DNA from: Segatella albensis DSM 11370 = JCM 12258
GTDB lineage: Bacteria; Bacteroidota; Bacteroidia; Bacteroidales; Bacteroidaceae
Direction: 5' to 3'
Assembly (NCBI RefSeq): GCF_000426565.1
Contig: NZ_AUFP01000005.1
Coordinates: forward strand, 124,001-188,000
Length of the DNA: 64,000 nt
Of the stretch, positions 42,344 to 53,768 are shown in pieces (the first letter of the stretch is position 1; every line of letters begins with the position of its first letter). The position numbers were made by a program, and so were the translations under genes. The notes below the pieces were generated by a model that was not told where the DNA came from, did not search any database, and was given only the letters and a program-made list of their open reading frames with translations.

Positions 42344-43489
42344 ATGTTAGAAATAGATACATTGACAATTATAGCATGCTGTATTGTACTTTTTTGTACA
42401 ATAGCAGCATGCGTATTTAACCCATTCTTCAAAAGAGTAAGGACTAATTTAACAAAGGGGGAAATTTTTGAAGATGAGGGAATTAGCATTATATTTACCC
42501 CTCATGATCAGGCAAGAAAATTAGAAAATCATCTTCCTTTATTTCTTAATCAGAATTTTGACAAAAAGTTCCAAATTATTGTTGTTGCCGAACGAGGCGA
42601 TAATGATACCATAGATGTGTTAAAACGCTTGAAAGGTGAATGGGGTGACAAATTATACTATACTCTTATTCCTGAATCCAGCAGATATATGAGCCGCAAG
42701 AAGTTACAAATTACTCTTGGTGTAAAAGCTGCTCATTATAATTGGATTTTACTTGTCGACCCAACAAACCGACCACAATCTGAAGGTTGGCTGAACGCAA
42801 TTAGCCAATATTGTACACATAAGAACAATTTAGTTATGGGTGTCACTATGTATGATGAGGCAACATCTGAATACAAAAGATTTGAGCACATCTTGCGTTC
42901 ATGCGATTTCATGAAAAGAGCTACCAAACTTGCTTTTAGTACTAATATGCATTTAATAGGATTCAAGAAAGACGAGTTCTTGGCACAAGAGGGATTTCGT
43001 GGCAATCTTCAGTTGATTCGAGGAGAATATAACTTCCTCATCAATAAATATGCCAAAAGGAATGGTACTTTAATTGCCTGCGAACCAGAATGTATTCTCT
43101 TAGAAGATAAGCCTACGAAAAAGACTTGGAAATATCTTCATTTATATGATTTGGCAAGCAAAGCAGTATTAGACCGTACAATCCGACCAAAACTGTGGAA
43201 AAACACATGTAATGTCTTGTTACATACATCATTATGTTTGAATATTTTCGCCGTTATTTACAGTATATTAAAAGAGAACTTTATATTACTAGGAATAGCT
43301 ATTTTCTGCATTGCTCTCTTGTTTTCTATACGTTGGATAACAGCCAACAAAGCTGTACATCAATTTGATAGCAATATATCAACATTTAAGATGCCATTTT
43401 ATGAGCTAACTTTTATATGGAGAATTTTATATCATAAATGGCAATATCTGCGAGCTGACAAGAATGATTTCACATCACATAAACTTTAA
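42344..43489 (+). CDS. membrane-anchored family 2-like glycosyltransferase
   Basis: 381 residues. An N-terminal membrane helix (residues 7-27) precedes a GT-A-like domain (GISIIFTPHDQARKLENHLP, FQIIVVAERGDNDTIDVLKR, then WILLVDPTNRPQSEGWL at about 131-147). A C-terminal hydrophobic pair around 283-330 follows. The usual DxD metal motif is replaced by DPTNRP, so the metal site is atypical or catalysis differs. The protein probably works on the inner face of the cytoplasmic membrane, perhaps on a cell-surface glycan. It is 3 bp from the next gene, a GT-B-type half protein, and the pair is likely co-regulated with fbp. Confidence 0.75.
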   Translation: MLEIDTLTIIACCIVLFCTIAACVFNPFFKRVRTNLTKGEIFEDEGISIIFTPHDQARKLENHLPLFLNQNFDKKFQIIVVAERGDNDTIDVLKRLKGEWGDKLYYTLIPESSRYMSRKKLQITLGVKAAHYNWILLVDPTNRPQSEGWLNAISQYCTHKNNLVMGVTMYDEATSEYKRFEHILRSCDFMKRATKLAFSTNMHLIGFKKDEFLAQEGFRGNLQLIRGEYNFLINKYAKRNGTLIACEPECILLEDKPTKKTWKYLHLYDLASKAVLDRTIRPKLWKNTCNVLLHTSLCLNIFAVIYSILKENFILLGIAIFCIALLFSIRWITANKAVHQFDSNISTFKMPFYELTFIWRILYHKWQYLRADKNDFTSHKL

Positions 43490-43492
43490 AAT

Positions 43493-44302
43493 ATGAAGAT
43501 ATATCTGTACATTACTTCAAAAGCAAATAAAACTTATGTATGGCAAAACTACATGAGGATATTACAGGACTGTAATCGTACTGATAGACTGGAAGATGCT
43601 GATATCGTCCACATTCTTGGTGTTTGGAGTTCTAAAGCGAACAAGATTACTCGTAAGGCAAAAAAGATGGGAATCCCGTATATCGTTAGCCCATTAGGAG
43701 GTATTTCTTTCTGGAATATGAAAAAACCTACGACACGTCGGCCTATACAGAGGATGCTATACCAAAAGAAAGAAATTAAAGATGCTCAGGCTATTGTGGC
43801 AACAACAGTTGCAGAATTTGACTATCTGAGAAAACGGAAGTGGAATTCTCAGATCTATAGAATAAGTAACTGCATATTGACTCACCAAATCAGTGAAGCC
43901 GAGATGCAAGCAGAATTTAAATCCTTATATGATAAGGTCATTGCAAAATATGAACAAAGAAAAACTGAAAAAATAAAAGAAAGAGTAGCTTTATCTTTAG
44001 GTGAACATAAAGAACAAGATAACGAAGACGCAATTCTAGAACAGCTTCTACAGATAGAGAGTAGAATTCCACATCAGAATATACCTCTCTCCTACCTCCA
44101 AAAACTACAAATTTTACTTCACGACACAGAATATAACGATGATATCCTCGAAGAAAGAATCGAACAACTCAAGATCAGGAAGTTCTCACAACGAGTCTTT
44201 CAAGTGATGGCAGAAACTACAGGACTCACTGAAGGATATATGCCTATAGAAGCTATCGAGGACAAAACATCAAAACAAATACAAAAGATAATTACTGAAT
44301 AG
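43493..44302 (+). CDS. GT4-type glycosyltransferase N-domain with a helical C-terminus
   Basis: 269 residues. Residues 1-145 look like the acceptor (N-terminal) half of a GT-B glycosyltransferase: ADIVHILGVWSSKANKI, then PYIVSPLGGISFWNMKKP and AIVATTVAEFDYLRKRKW. The usual donor-binding half (with its E-x7-E motif) is absent; instead residues 150-269 are charged and helical (MQAEFKSLYDKVIAKYEQRK) with no glycosyltransferase features. It could be a partner or regulator of the gene before it rather than an enzyme. No frameshift is seen, so it is not a simple truncation. It is followed 22 bp later by fbp. Confidence 0.65.
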   Translation: MKIYLYITSKANKTYVWQNYMRILQDCNRTDRLEDADIVHILGVWSSKANKITRKAKKMGIPYIVSPLGGISFWNMKKPTTRRPIQRMLYQKKEIKDAQAIVATTVAEFDYLRKRKWNSQIYRISNCILTHQISEAEMQAEFKSLYDKVIAKYEQRKTEKIKERVALSLGEHKEQDNEDAILEQLLQIESRIPHQNIPLSYLQKLQILLHDTEYNDDILEERIEQLKIRKFSQRVFQVMAETTGLTEGYMPIEAIEDKTSKQIQKIITE

Positions 44303-44324
44303 TAATTATATAATACTAATTCGT

Positions 44325-46310
44325 ATGAAGCATTACGAGATAGAAAAAGATATGAGATACCTTGAGCTATTAGCTCAATCTTTCCCAACAATTGCAGATG
44401 CTAGTACCGAGATTATCAATCTTCAGGCTATTCTGAATCTTCCGAAAGGTACTGAACATTTTCTTGCTGATATTCATGGAGAATATGAGGCTTTTATTCA
44501 TGTGCTGAAAAATGCATCGGGTAATATCAAACGCAAAGTAAACGATCTCTTCGGTAATACTCTAAGAGAAACTGAGAAACGGGAACTATGCACACTAATT
44601 TATTATCCTGAACAGAAGCTAGAACTTGTAAAACAAAATGAGGAAGATATAGATGATTGGTATCACATTACACTACATCAACTCGTAGCTGTCTGTCGTG
44701 ATGTATCTAGCAAATATACGCGTTCAAAGGTAAGAAAGAACTTACCTTCTGATTTTTCATACATTATCCAGGAATTACTTCATGAGCGTACAGAAGATAG
44801 GGATAAAACTGCATATGTAAATGTCATCGTCGACACTATAATTTCTACGGGAAGGGCTGATGATTTTATCATTGCAATAGCAAATGTCATCCAGCATCTC
44901 GTTATCGATCAACTACATATCCTTGGTGACATCTATGATAGAGGACCTGGAGCACACATCATCATGGATTATCTTCGCCATCGTCAGAATTGGGATATTC
45001 AATGGGGAAACCATGACATTCTATGGATGGGAGCAGCTGCTGGAAACAATGCTTGTATCTGCAATGTGATACGTTTATCGCTGAGGTATGCCAATCTGGC
45101 AACCCTTGAAGAGGGATATGGTATCAACCTTGTACCATTAGCTACCTTTGCAATGGAAACATACAAGAATGATCCTTGCGAGGAATTCATCCCGAAAATA
45201 ACAGGAGAAGGTTCCCATCTTGATGAACGCACTTGTCGACTGACTGCCCAAATGCACAAGGCAATATCTATTCTGCAGTTTAAACTGGAAAACCAGATCT
45301 TCGAAAGTCATCCTGATTGGGATATGACATCAAGATGTCTATTTAATCATATTGACTACAAGAATGGAACTATTAATATAGATGGAAAGGAATACGAAAT
45401 GACATCATGTAACTTTCCAACCATTAATGAGAAAGATCCAAACGCATTAACTGACGAAGAGAAACTGCTCATGCGTAAATTACATCACTCGTTTATGGTT
45501 AGCGAAAAATTGCATAAACACATGCGTGCTATGTTGCAACATGGTTGCATGTATGCTATCTATAATAATAATTTATTGTTCCACGCTTCTATCCCATTGA
45601 ATGAGGACGGCTCCCTGAAAACTGTCGAGATATTTCCTGGAAGGAAATATGCAGGTCGGAAATTACTGCATAACATCGATATGCTGATCAGAACAGCTTT
45701 CCAAAATGATTCTGACCCAGATGAAAGACAATATGCCATCGACTATTTTCTTTATTTATGGTGCGGAAAAGATAGTCCCCTGTTTGATAAAAGCAAAATG
45801 GCTACATTTGAAAGATACTTCATCAAAGATAAGGAAACATGGCATGAAGAAAAGGGCAATTACTTCAAACTAAGAGATAATGAGGAAGTCATAGATAGAA
45901 TCCTTGATTCCTTTGGTGTAGAAGGACTGAACCGACATATCATCAATGGGCATGTACCAGTAAGGGCAACGAGTGGTGAAAATCCTGTCAAAGCAAATGG
46001 AAAACTGATGGTTATCGATGGAGGATTCAGCAAAGCCTACCATAATGAAACGGGTATTGCTGGTTATACCCTAGTATATCATTCCAGAGGATTCCAATTG
46101 GTACAACATGAGCCTTTTACAAGTACTGAAGATGCTATCAGAACAGGAACAGACATCAAATCAACTACTCAGATTGTAGAGATGAGTAATCGCAGGATGC
46201 TTGTTGCTGATACTGACAAAGGTAGAGAACTCCGTCAACAAATTGCTGATCTCGAAGAACTACTTTATGCTTTCCGACACGGATACATCAAAGAATCGGA
46301 AAGAAAGTAA
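44325..46310 (+). CDS. fbp: fructose-1,6-bisphosphatase, class III
   Basis: 661 residues, the length of the Firmicutes/Bacteroidetes FBPase class III. The metallophosphatase signatures are FLADIHGEYEAF (about 46-57), HILGDIYDRGPGAHII (about 198-213) and WGNHDILWMGAA, with late NGHVPV and VIDGGFSKAYH. It removes the 1-phosphate of fructose 1,6-bisphosphate in gluconeogenesis, opposing the pfkA product encoded 8 kb away. It ends at a strong terminator shared with the atp operon. Confidence 0.96.
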   Translation: MKHYEIEKDMRYLELLAQSFPTIADASTEIINLQAILNLPKGTEHFLADIHGEYEAFIHVLKNASGNIKRKVNDLFGNTLRETEKRELCTLIYYPEQKLELVKQNEEDIDDWYHITLHQLVAVCRDVSSKYTRSKVRKNLPSDFSYIIQELLHERTEDRDKTAYVNVIVDTIISTGRADDFIIAIANVIQHLVIDQLHILGDIYDRGPGAHIIMDYLRHRQNWDIQWGNHDILWMGAAAGNNACICNVIRLSLRYANLATLEEGYGINLVPLATFAMETYKNDPCEEFIPKITGEGSHLDERTCRLTAQMHKAISILQFKLENQIFESHPDWDMTSRCLFNHIDYKNGTINIDGKEYEMTSCNFPTINEKDPNALTDEEKLLMRKLHHSFMVSEKLHKHMRAMLQHGCMYAIYNNNLLFHASIPLNEDGSLKTVEIFPGRKYAGRKLLHNIDMLIRTAFQNDSDPDERQYAIDYFLYLWCGKDSPLFDKSKMATFERYFIKDKETWHEEKGNYFKLRDNEEVIDRILDSFGVEGLNRHIINGHVPVRATSGENPVKANGKLMVIDGGFSKAYHNETGIAGYTLVYHSRGFQLVQHEPFTSTEDAIRTGTDIKSTTQIVEMSNRRMLVADTDKGRELRQQIADLEELLYAFRHGYIKESERK

Positions 46311-46381
46311 TAGCAAGCACAAGTACACATCATGAGATAACAACAAAAAGGTTTATTATTCATATTTATATACCAAAAGAA

Positions 46382-46419
46382 AAAGGGTGAGTCAAAGTTT
46401 ATTTTTTGACTCACCCTTT
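46382..46419. terminator. bidirectional terminator between fbp and atpG
   Basis: Perfect 15-bp stem AAAGGGTGAGTCAAA (46382-46396) and TTTGACTCACCCTTT (46405-46419), 8-base loop, with A- and T-rich flanks. Confidence 0.93.
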
Positions 46420-46444
46420 GCTTATTCTTATAGAGAAGTTGTAT

Positions 46445-47416
46445 TTAATTATTTGAACTTCCCCCCACAATGTCTAACAATTCATTCGTAATAGCGGCCT
46501 GACGACTCTTATTAAATTGTAAATTCAAGTCACGAAGCAACTCATCTGCATTATCCGTAGCAGTCTGCATAGCAACCATTCGAGCAGCATGCTCACTGGC
46601 TATACTATCCAACAAGGCTGTATACATCATAAGATGTAATTGCTTAGGAATCAAACTACTAAGAACAGTATGCAAATCAGGTTCTACAATAAAATCATCA
46701 TTGATTGCAACATCCTGCTTTTCCTCATTTCTCTCCTTAGCATGTTTTTTTCTAAGATATTCCTGAGCTTTAGCAGTAGCTACATTACTTGAAAGATCAC
46801 GATCATTATTCTCTCCAATAGTCTCAGTAGAAAGGTCTATTGGCAATAAAGTCTTACGAGTCAAGATCTGACTACCTGCACTCTTGAAATGATGATAAAT
46901 AAGTTCTACTTTATCTATCTCACCTTTCAAGAACAAATTACCCAATTCGCGTACAATATCAGCACAAGGTGCAGACTTTGGTTTATCAACTAAATCCATG
47001 AAACTACCTGCACATGGGAGACCTAATTTCTTAACCTTTTCTTCAATCTTACGCCCGATAGGATAAATAATAATATCGTCGACACCTTGACTCTTGTACT
47101 CGTCAATCGTTTCCAGCATCATCTTGATAACATTATTATTAAAGCCACCACATAGCGAACTATTGGAGCTGAAAACAACTAATGCCACACGCTTCAGCTC
47201 AGCATGACTTCCCTCAAAAGGTGTGTCAGTATCCGGAGTAGAAAGCAGGAAACTCTTCAAGATATGTTCCAATTGGTTTTCGTAAGGAAGCATATTTTGT
47301 ATAGCCACCTGTGCATGATGCAGTTTCGATGAAGCCACCATCTTCATGGCACTCGTTATCTTACGAGTACTATTGACAGAAGCAATACGAGTTTTTATCT
47401 CTTTCAACGACGGCAT
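46445..47416 (-). CDS. atpG: ATP synthase gamma subunit
   Basis: 323 residues, longer than the typical 285-290. The N-terminal IKTRIASVNSTRKITSAMKM and C-terminal RMVAMQTATDNADELLRDLN, then FNKSRQAAITNELLDIVGG, form the central coiled-coil shaft. The extra length is an insertion at about residues 195-240 (charged, KKHAKERNEEKQD). It is the last gene of the operon, 6 bp after atpA. Confidence 0.95.
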   Translation of the reverse strand: MPSLKEIKTRIASVNSTRKITSAMKMVASSKLHHAQVAIQNMLPYENQLEHILKSFLLSTPDTDTPFEGSHAELKRVALVVFSSNSSLCGGFNNNVIKMMLETIDEYKSQGVDDIIIYPIGRKIEEKVKKLGLPCAGSFMDLVDKPKSAPCADIVRELGNLFLKGEIDKVELIYHHFKSAGSQILTRKTLLPIDLSTETIGENNDRDLSSNVATAKAQEYLRKKHAKERNEEKQDVAINDDFIVEPDLHTVLSSLIPKQLHLMMYTALLDSIASEHAARMVAMQTATDNADELLRDLNLQFNKSRQAAITNELLDIVGGSSNN

Positions 47417-47422
47417 AGGCTA

Positions 47423-49009
47423 TTACGCTTTAAATTGTCCGGCTACATTAGCCATAACTTCCTTGATGGTATTTTCCACTTCCTCAGTCAGTTTTCCACT
47501 AGCTAATATATCTATAGCATCCTGATGTTGTGACCGCATAGCATCAAGGAATTGATCCTGACACTTACGTACCTCATCTACAGGAACATCGTGCATCAAA
47601 CCATGAACACCGCAATATATAATTGCGATCTGTTCACCTACAGGCATAGGACTATATTGAGGCTGGATAAGCAACTGATTATTCTTACGTCCACGATCCA
47701 ATGTCATAGCCGTAACAGCATCCATATCGCTAGCAAACTTAGAGAAACTCTCAAGCTCACGATACTGTGCCATATCAATTTTAAGGGTACCAGCAACTTT
47801 CTTCATACTCTTCACCTGAGCAGAACCACCTACACGAGAAACTGATATACCTACATTAATAGCAGGACGGAATCCTTGGTTAAAGAGGTTAGTCTCCAGA
47901 TAAATTTGTCCATCCGTGATAGAGATTACGTTTGTTGGAATGTATGCAGAAACATCACCAGCCTGAGTTTCAATGATAGGAAGAGCTGTAAGTGAACCAC
48001 CACCACGAACATGTCCTTTCAAACTCTCAGGAAGATCATTCATCTGCTCTGCAATTTCCTGTTGATCGTTGATACGAGCAGCACGCTCAAGTAAACGACT
48101 ATGCAGATAGAACACATCACCCGGATATGCTTCACGACCAGAAGGTCGGCGAAGAATCAACGAAACTTCACGATAGGCCACAGCTTGTTTTGACAAATCA
48201 TCATAAACAACTAGCGCATGATAGCCACGATCGCGGAAGTATTCACCGATAGCAGCACCGGCAAAAGGTGCATAATATTGCATAGCAGCAGGATCAGCAG
48301 CTGTAGCACTCACAACAATAGTATAAGGCATTGCGCCATGATCCTGTAAAGTTTGAACAAGACTAGCTACAGTAGAAGCCTTCTGTCCAATAGCTACATA
48401 AATACAATATACTGGTTTACCTGCATCATAGTTACTTTTCTGATTGATAATCGTATCAACAGCGACAGCCGTTTTGCCAGTCTGTCGGTCACCAATTATC
48501 AACTCACGCTGGCCACGGCCAATAGGAATCATAGAGTCTACCGCCTTAAGACCCGTCTGAAGAGGTTCCTTTACTGGTTGACGATAAATTACTCCAGGAG
48601 CCTTACGATCAAGCGGCATCTCCAAAGAATCAGTAAGATCAATATCGCCCTTACCGTCGATAGGCTGACCTATAGGATTAACAACACGTCCTAGGAAATT
48701 ATCATTAACACGGATAGAAGCAATACGATGTGTACGCTTAACTTTCTGTCCTTCCTTGATGCCAGCAGTATCCCCTAGAAGCACACAACCCACATTGTCT
48801 TCCTCCAGGTTCATGACAATAGCCATAGTACCATTCTCGAACTCAAGAAGTTCAGAAGCCTCAACATTACGTAGTCCATATATATGGGCCACGCCATCAG
48901 CTACGGTAAGTACAGTACCTACCTCATCAAACTGATTTGCATCATTGATGCCTTGCAACTCCTTTACAAGAACTTCAGATACTTCACTTGGTTTTATTTT
49001 TTCTGACAT
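47423..49009 (-). CDS. atpA: ATP synthase alpha subunit
   Basis: 528 residues. P-loop [11 protein letters not shown] (about 172-182), VGQKAST, and the signature [17 protein letters not shown] with the arginine finger (SRVGGSAQ) near 375. Non-catalytic nucleotide-binding subunit of F1 that supplies arginine to the catalytic beta sites. It lies between atpH and atpG with 7- and 6-bp gaps. Confidence 0.97.
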   Translation of the reverse strand: MSEKIKPSEVSEVLVKELQGINDANQFDEVGTVLTVADGVAHIYGLRNVEASELLEFENGTMAIVMNLEEDNVGCVLLGDTAGIKEGQKVKRTHRIASIRVNDNFLGRVVNPIGQPIDGKGDIDLTDSLEMPLDRKAPGVIYRQPVKEPLQTGLKAVDSMIPIGRGQRELIIGDRQTGKTAVAVDTIINQKSNYDAGKPVYCIYVAIGQKASTVASLVQTLQDHGAMPYTIVVSATAADPAAMQYYAPFAGAAIGEYFRDRGYHALVVYDDLSKQAVAYREVSLILRRPSGREAYPGDVFYLHSRLLERAARINDQQEIAEQMNDLPESLKGHVRGGGSLTALPIIETQAGDVSAYIPTNVISITDGQIYLETNLFNQGFRPAINVGISVSRVGGSAQVKSMKKVAGTLKIDMAQYRELESFSKFASDMDAVTAMTLDRGRKNNQLLIQPQYSPMPVGEQIAIIYCGVHGLMHDVPVDEVRKCQDQFLDAMRSQHQDAIDILASGKLTEEVENTIKEVMANVAGQFKA

Positions 49010-49016
49010 TTGAAAT

Positions 49017-49553
49017 TTACTTTTTTAATTCAACAAGTATATTGTTAAGTTTCGACTTAACACTTGCATCCATTCTGTAGGTATCATACTCAAGAATAAA
49101 TCCTCCAATGATAGTAGGATCTACCTCAGTAGTAAATTCTACAGTACCCTGAGTTTTAGCTTCCACCATCTGCTTCATCTTCTGTTCTGTAGCAGCCGAC
49201 ACAGCAGAGGCAGTCGTCAGTTTACCGCGGGTGATATTCTTCTGTTGTCTATAAAGAGTGATATATGAATTAGCCATGAATTGCAGGGCGTTTTCCCTAT
49301 CCTCTTTCATTACAAGAACTACAAAACGCTTACTCAGTTCCTGTGGGTTATTTCCCAGTGCTGTTGTAAGCAGATGCATTTTCTTCTCACCAGAAAGCAT
49401 AGGGTTATCTATCGAAGATCGCAATTCAGGCACCTCCATATAGCATTCTGCCAAAGAAGCCATATCCTTATACACCTGTTCTTCGATCTTTTGCTCTGTA
49501 GCACTCTTTAGGAGTGCCCGAGCATATCTTACCGATATTACACCTAAATCCAT
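49017..49553 (-). CDS. atpH: ATP synthase delta subunit
   Basis: 178 residues, full length. [20 protein letters not shown] opens the helical N-domain that sits on top of F1, and the C-terminal signature [20 protein letters not shown] is the family hallmark. It joins F1 to the b-subunit stalk. It is 6 bp after atpF. Confidence 0.95.
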   Translation of the reverse strand: MDLGVISVRYARALLKSATEQKIEEQVYKDMASLAECYMEVPELRSSIDNPMLSGEKKMHLLTTALGNNPQELSKRFVVLVMKEDRENALQFMANSYITLYRQQKNITRGKLTTASAVSAATEQKMKQMVEAKTQGTVEFTTEVDPTIIGGFILEYDTYRMDASVKSKLNNILVELKK

Positions 49554-49559
49554 AAGCTA

Positions 49560-50078
49560 TTATCCTTTTTTATTTTCAGAAGAAACTTCATCCAGCAATC
49601 GGTTTACCAATTCCATTTGCTTATCATCAGTAGAAAGTTTCTCTTTAAGAATCTTCTCTGCAATTTGAACACTAAGTTCAGCTACCTGAGAACGAATCTC
49701 GCGAACAGCGTTTTGTTTCTCGCTTTCGATTTGAATTCTCGCCTCACTAATGATGCGAGCACTCTCCTCTCGTGCTTTTTCCTGAGCCTTTTCTACAATA
49801 GCATCACGAGTTCCAGCAGCCTCCTTAAGGATATCAGCTTGTTTCTCGCGAGCTTCCTGCAAAATGGATTCCCCTTCCTGCTTGATGTTTTCAAGTCGTT
49901 CTGAGGCTTCATGTGCCTTGCGCAAACTATCGTCGATATAATTTTTTCGTTCTTCTACCATACGAATGATGACAGGAAAACCAAATTTGGCAAGAACACC
50001 TAAGACCACCACGAACGCCAGGAACATCCACAATAGTAATCCAGGATCCGGCGTTAGTATTGATGGTAAATTATCCAT
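49560..50078 (-). CDS. atpF: ATP synthase b subunit
   Basis: 172 residues. One membrane helix near residues 8-32 (PGLLLWMFLAFVVVLGVLAK) followed by a long coiled coil (ERKNYIDDSLRKAHEASERL, EKAQEKAREESARIISEARI). It forms the peripheral stalk. 6 bp before atpH, 12 bp after atpE. Confidence 0.95.
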   Translation of the reverse strand: MDNLPSILTPDPGLLLWMFLAFVVVLGVLAKFGFPVIIRMVEERKNYIDDSLRKAHEASERLENIKQEGESILQEAREKQADILKEAAGTRDAIVEKAQEKAREESARIISEARIQIESEKQNAVREIRSQVAELSVQIAEKILKEKLSTDDKQMELVNRLLDEVSSENKKG

Positions 50079-50090
50079 TAATTCTTACAC

Positions 50091-50342
<252 letters not shown>

Positions 50343-50375
50343 TTATTGTTATTAGTTATTCTTTTTCTTTTATTA

Positions 50376-51422
50376 TTACTCTGCTTCCTCTTCTTTATGC
50401 GCTAAGCCAATGAATACGGCACTAAGCAGAGTGAACACATAAGCCTGAACAAAAGCTACAAGAAGTTCGAGTAGATTCATAAACAGCAACATGATGATGC
50501 TGAATGTATTCAGGCCAAGGCCAAAGCCTACACCCATAGACCATCCCAAAAAGATGACACAGGTGAAACTTAGAATTACTGCATGACCCGCCATCATATT
50601 AGCAAAAAGACGAATCATGAGTGCAAATGGTTTTGTAAAAACGCCAAAGAGTTCAATGACAGGCATCAAAGGTACCGGACATTTCAAGAAGACCGGAACT
50701 TTTGGCCAAAAGATATCCTTCCAATACTCCTTATTACCAAACAGGTTGATTGCAATCATTGTGCATACAGCCAAAAACAAAGTAATATTGATATTACCCG
50801 TCACATTGGCACCACCCGGGAATATAGGAATCAAACCTATTAGATTACACGTTAGAATAAAGAAGAATACCGTAAGCAGATAAGGAGCATAAGAACGACT
50901 ATGGTTTTCTCCGATAGAAGCTTTGACAACGTCATCATAGATATACATTACCGTAGCCTCCATCATTCCTACAAATCCTCCTGGAGCTTCCTTTCTGTCA
51001 TCATGATGTTTGTACCAGCGGGCACAAGAAAGAAAGACAATAAGCATGATGATAACAACAATCCATATTTGAGCCACCGTCTTAGTGATACTCAAATCTA
51101 AAGGACGGACCGTTGAGCCATCAGCCAATTTTTCATATATCTTTCCATGATGCTTTTCGTCGAAATAAAAAGGTTTTGGCAAACTCTCTGCAGTACAGCA
51201 AACCCACTTCCCACTGGCTTTACTCTGAACAATGATAGGAAGAGGTATCGACAAGTTCTTGCCTTCATACGAGGTGATATGCCATTCGTATGCATCAGAA
51301 AGATGCCCGAGAACAATTTCCGGTATATCCAATTTCTCCCCCTTCTTCTCATTGTTTGCATAAAGCTGAAATGGTAGTAAAACTATCATCAGTAGAAGAA
51401 GCAATGTTTTAATATTTTTCAT
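50376..51422 (-). CDS. atpB: ATP synthase a subunit with an exported N-terminal extension
   Basis: 348 residues, about 100 longer than standard AtpB. It begins with a signal peptide (LLLLLMIVLLPFQLYA), then a periplasmic stretch to about residue 110 with paired cysteines (KWVCCTAE), then the normal membrane core. The essential arginine is in FALMIRLFANMMAGH near 270. It forms the proton channel with the c-ring. The extension is known in Bacteroidetes AtpB; its purpose is unclear. Confidence 0.94.
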   Translation of the reverse strand: MKNIKTLLLLLMIVLLPFQLYANNEKKGEKLDIPEIVLGHLSDAYEWHITSYEGKNLSIPLPIIVQSKASGKWVCCTAESLPKPFYFDEKHHGKIYEKLADGSTVRPLDLSITKTVAQIWIVVIIMLIVFLSCARWYKHHDDRKEAPGGFVGMMEATVMYIYDDVVKASIGENHSRSYAPYLLTVFFFILTCNLIGLIPIFPGGANVTGNINITLFLAVCTMIAINLFGNKEYWKDIFWPKVPVFLKCPVPLMPVIELFGVFTKPFALMIRLFANMMAGHAVILSFTCVIFLGWSMGVGFGLGLNTFSIIMLLFMNLLELLVAFVQAYVFTLLSAVFIGLAHKEEEAE

Positions 51423-51435
51423 TTACGTCTATACT

Positions 51436-51846
51436 TTAATTCACTGACCCTACGTCAGCATGTTTGCGGAAGAAAAGTGTATGATGAAGAATGATAGCGA
51501 GATAAAAGCATGCAAACACGACCAGAAAATTGAACATTGCAGCCCGACCTGCTATCATATAATAAATAAGTATCATCAATAATGCAGATAAAATTCTCAC
51601 AATGGATACTCCCATAAAGAAATTGGTGAGATTATCGGCAGCTTTCCGAGCAACCTTTCCCCAAACCAATCCATCCGCAAATTCAATGATCAGACCATAC
51701 ACAGTGGAAGTGATAAACGCAGTCAAGATATTCTCCAGATGAAGCAAATTGATGAGAAGCAAGCCCATCAAGAATAAAGCTCCAACCAGTCCTATTCCCT
51801 GTTTACGATAATTCCAACTCAAATGATCTATATTCTTATCTATCAT
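51436..51846 (-). CDS. AtpI-like small membrane protein of the ATP synthase operon
   Basis: 136 residues from ATG 51846; a longer GTG start would overlap atpC. Four hydrophobic segments (GIGLVGALFLMGLLLINLL, AFITSTVYGLIIEF, RILSALLMILIYYMIAG, FNFLVVFACFYLAIILHH). Its place just before atpB is where AtpI is found, and AtpI helps assemble the c-ring; sequence similarity to AtpI is weak, so the assignment rests mainly on context. Confidence 0.65.
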   Translation of the reverse strand: MIDKNIDHLSWNYRKQGIGLVGALFLMGLLLINLLHLENILTAFITSTVYGLIIEFADGLVWGKVARKAADNLTNFFMGVSIVRILSALLMILIYYMIAGRAAMFNFLVVFACFYLAIILHHTLFFRKHADVGSVN

Positions 51847-51863
51847 CAATTTATCACATTTGA

Positions 51864-52108
51864 TTAAACTTCCACACACACGTTCACTTCATTCTTCTTC
51901 ACTTCAACGAACCCACCTTTTATGTTCAGCGAATTCATGCCATCTTTGGTTGAATATTCTACGACACCAGTCTCAAGAGAAGAAATGATAGGAGCATGAT
52001 TTTCAAGAATCTCGAACGAGCCAAGTGTTCCAGGAACTCTGATACTCTCCACATTTCCATCGAAGATGATTTTCTCCGGAGATACAATCTTAAGACTCAA
52101 CATAGGCA

Positions 52109-52109
<1 letters not shown>
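51864..52109 (-). CDS. atpC: ATP synthase epsilon subunit, short form
   Basis: 81 residues, only the N-terminal beta-sandwich (LSLKIVSPEKIIFDGNVESI, then GTLGSFEILENHAPIISSLE). The C-terminal helical hairpin that inhibits ATP hydrolysis in other bacteria is missing, as in many Bacteroidetes. Overlaps the end of atpD by one base. Confidence 0.93.
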
Positions 52110-53638
<1,529 letters not shown>

Positions 53639-53684
53639 CTATTAATTATTTTAGTTAAATATAATATTGTCGTTTTCCAAGCAT

Positions 53685-53716
53685 CAAAAGTACCGAAATT
53701 GTTTTGTTCTACCAAA
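53685..53716 (-). promoter_or_regulatory. atp operon promoter
   Basis: Minus strand: TTTG (53713-53716), 20 bases, TACTTTTG (53685-53692). Leader of about 45 nt to atpD. Confidence 0.85.
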
Positions 53717-53768
53717 TTTATGTATTTTTATTTCACAATTACGGTACTTTTTTTATACCTTTTTAATA

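Noticed and set aside
43493..44302. Frameshifted full-length glycosyltransferase
   Set aside because: The C-terminal part is open, helical and has no donor-site motif in any frame, so loss by frameshift is not supported.
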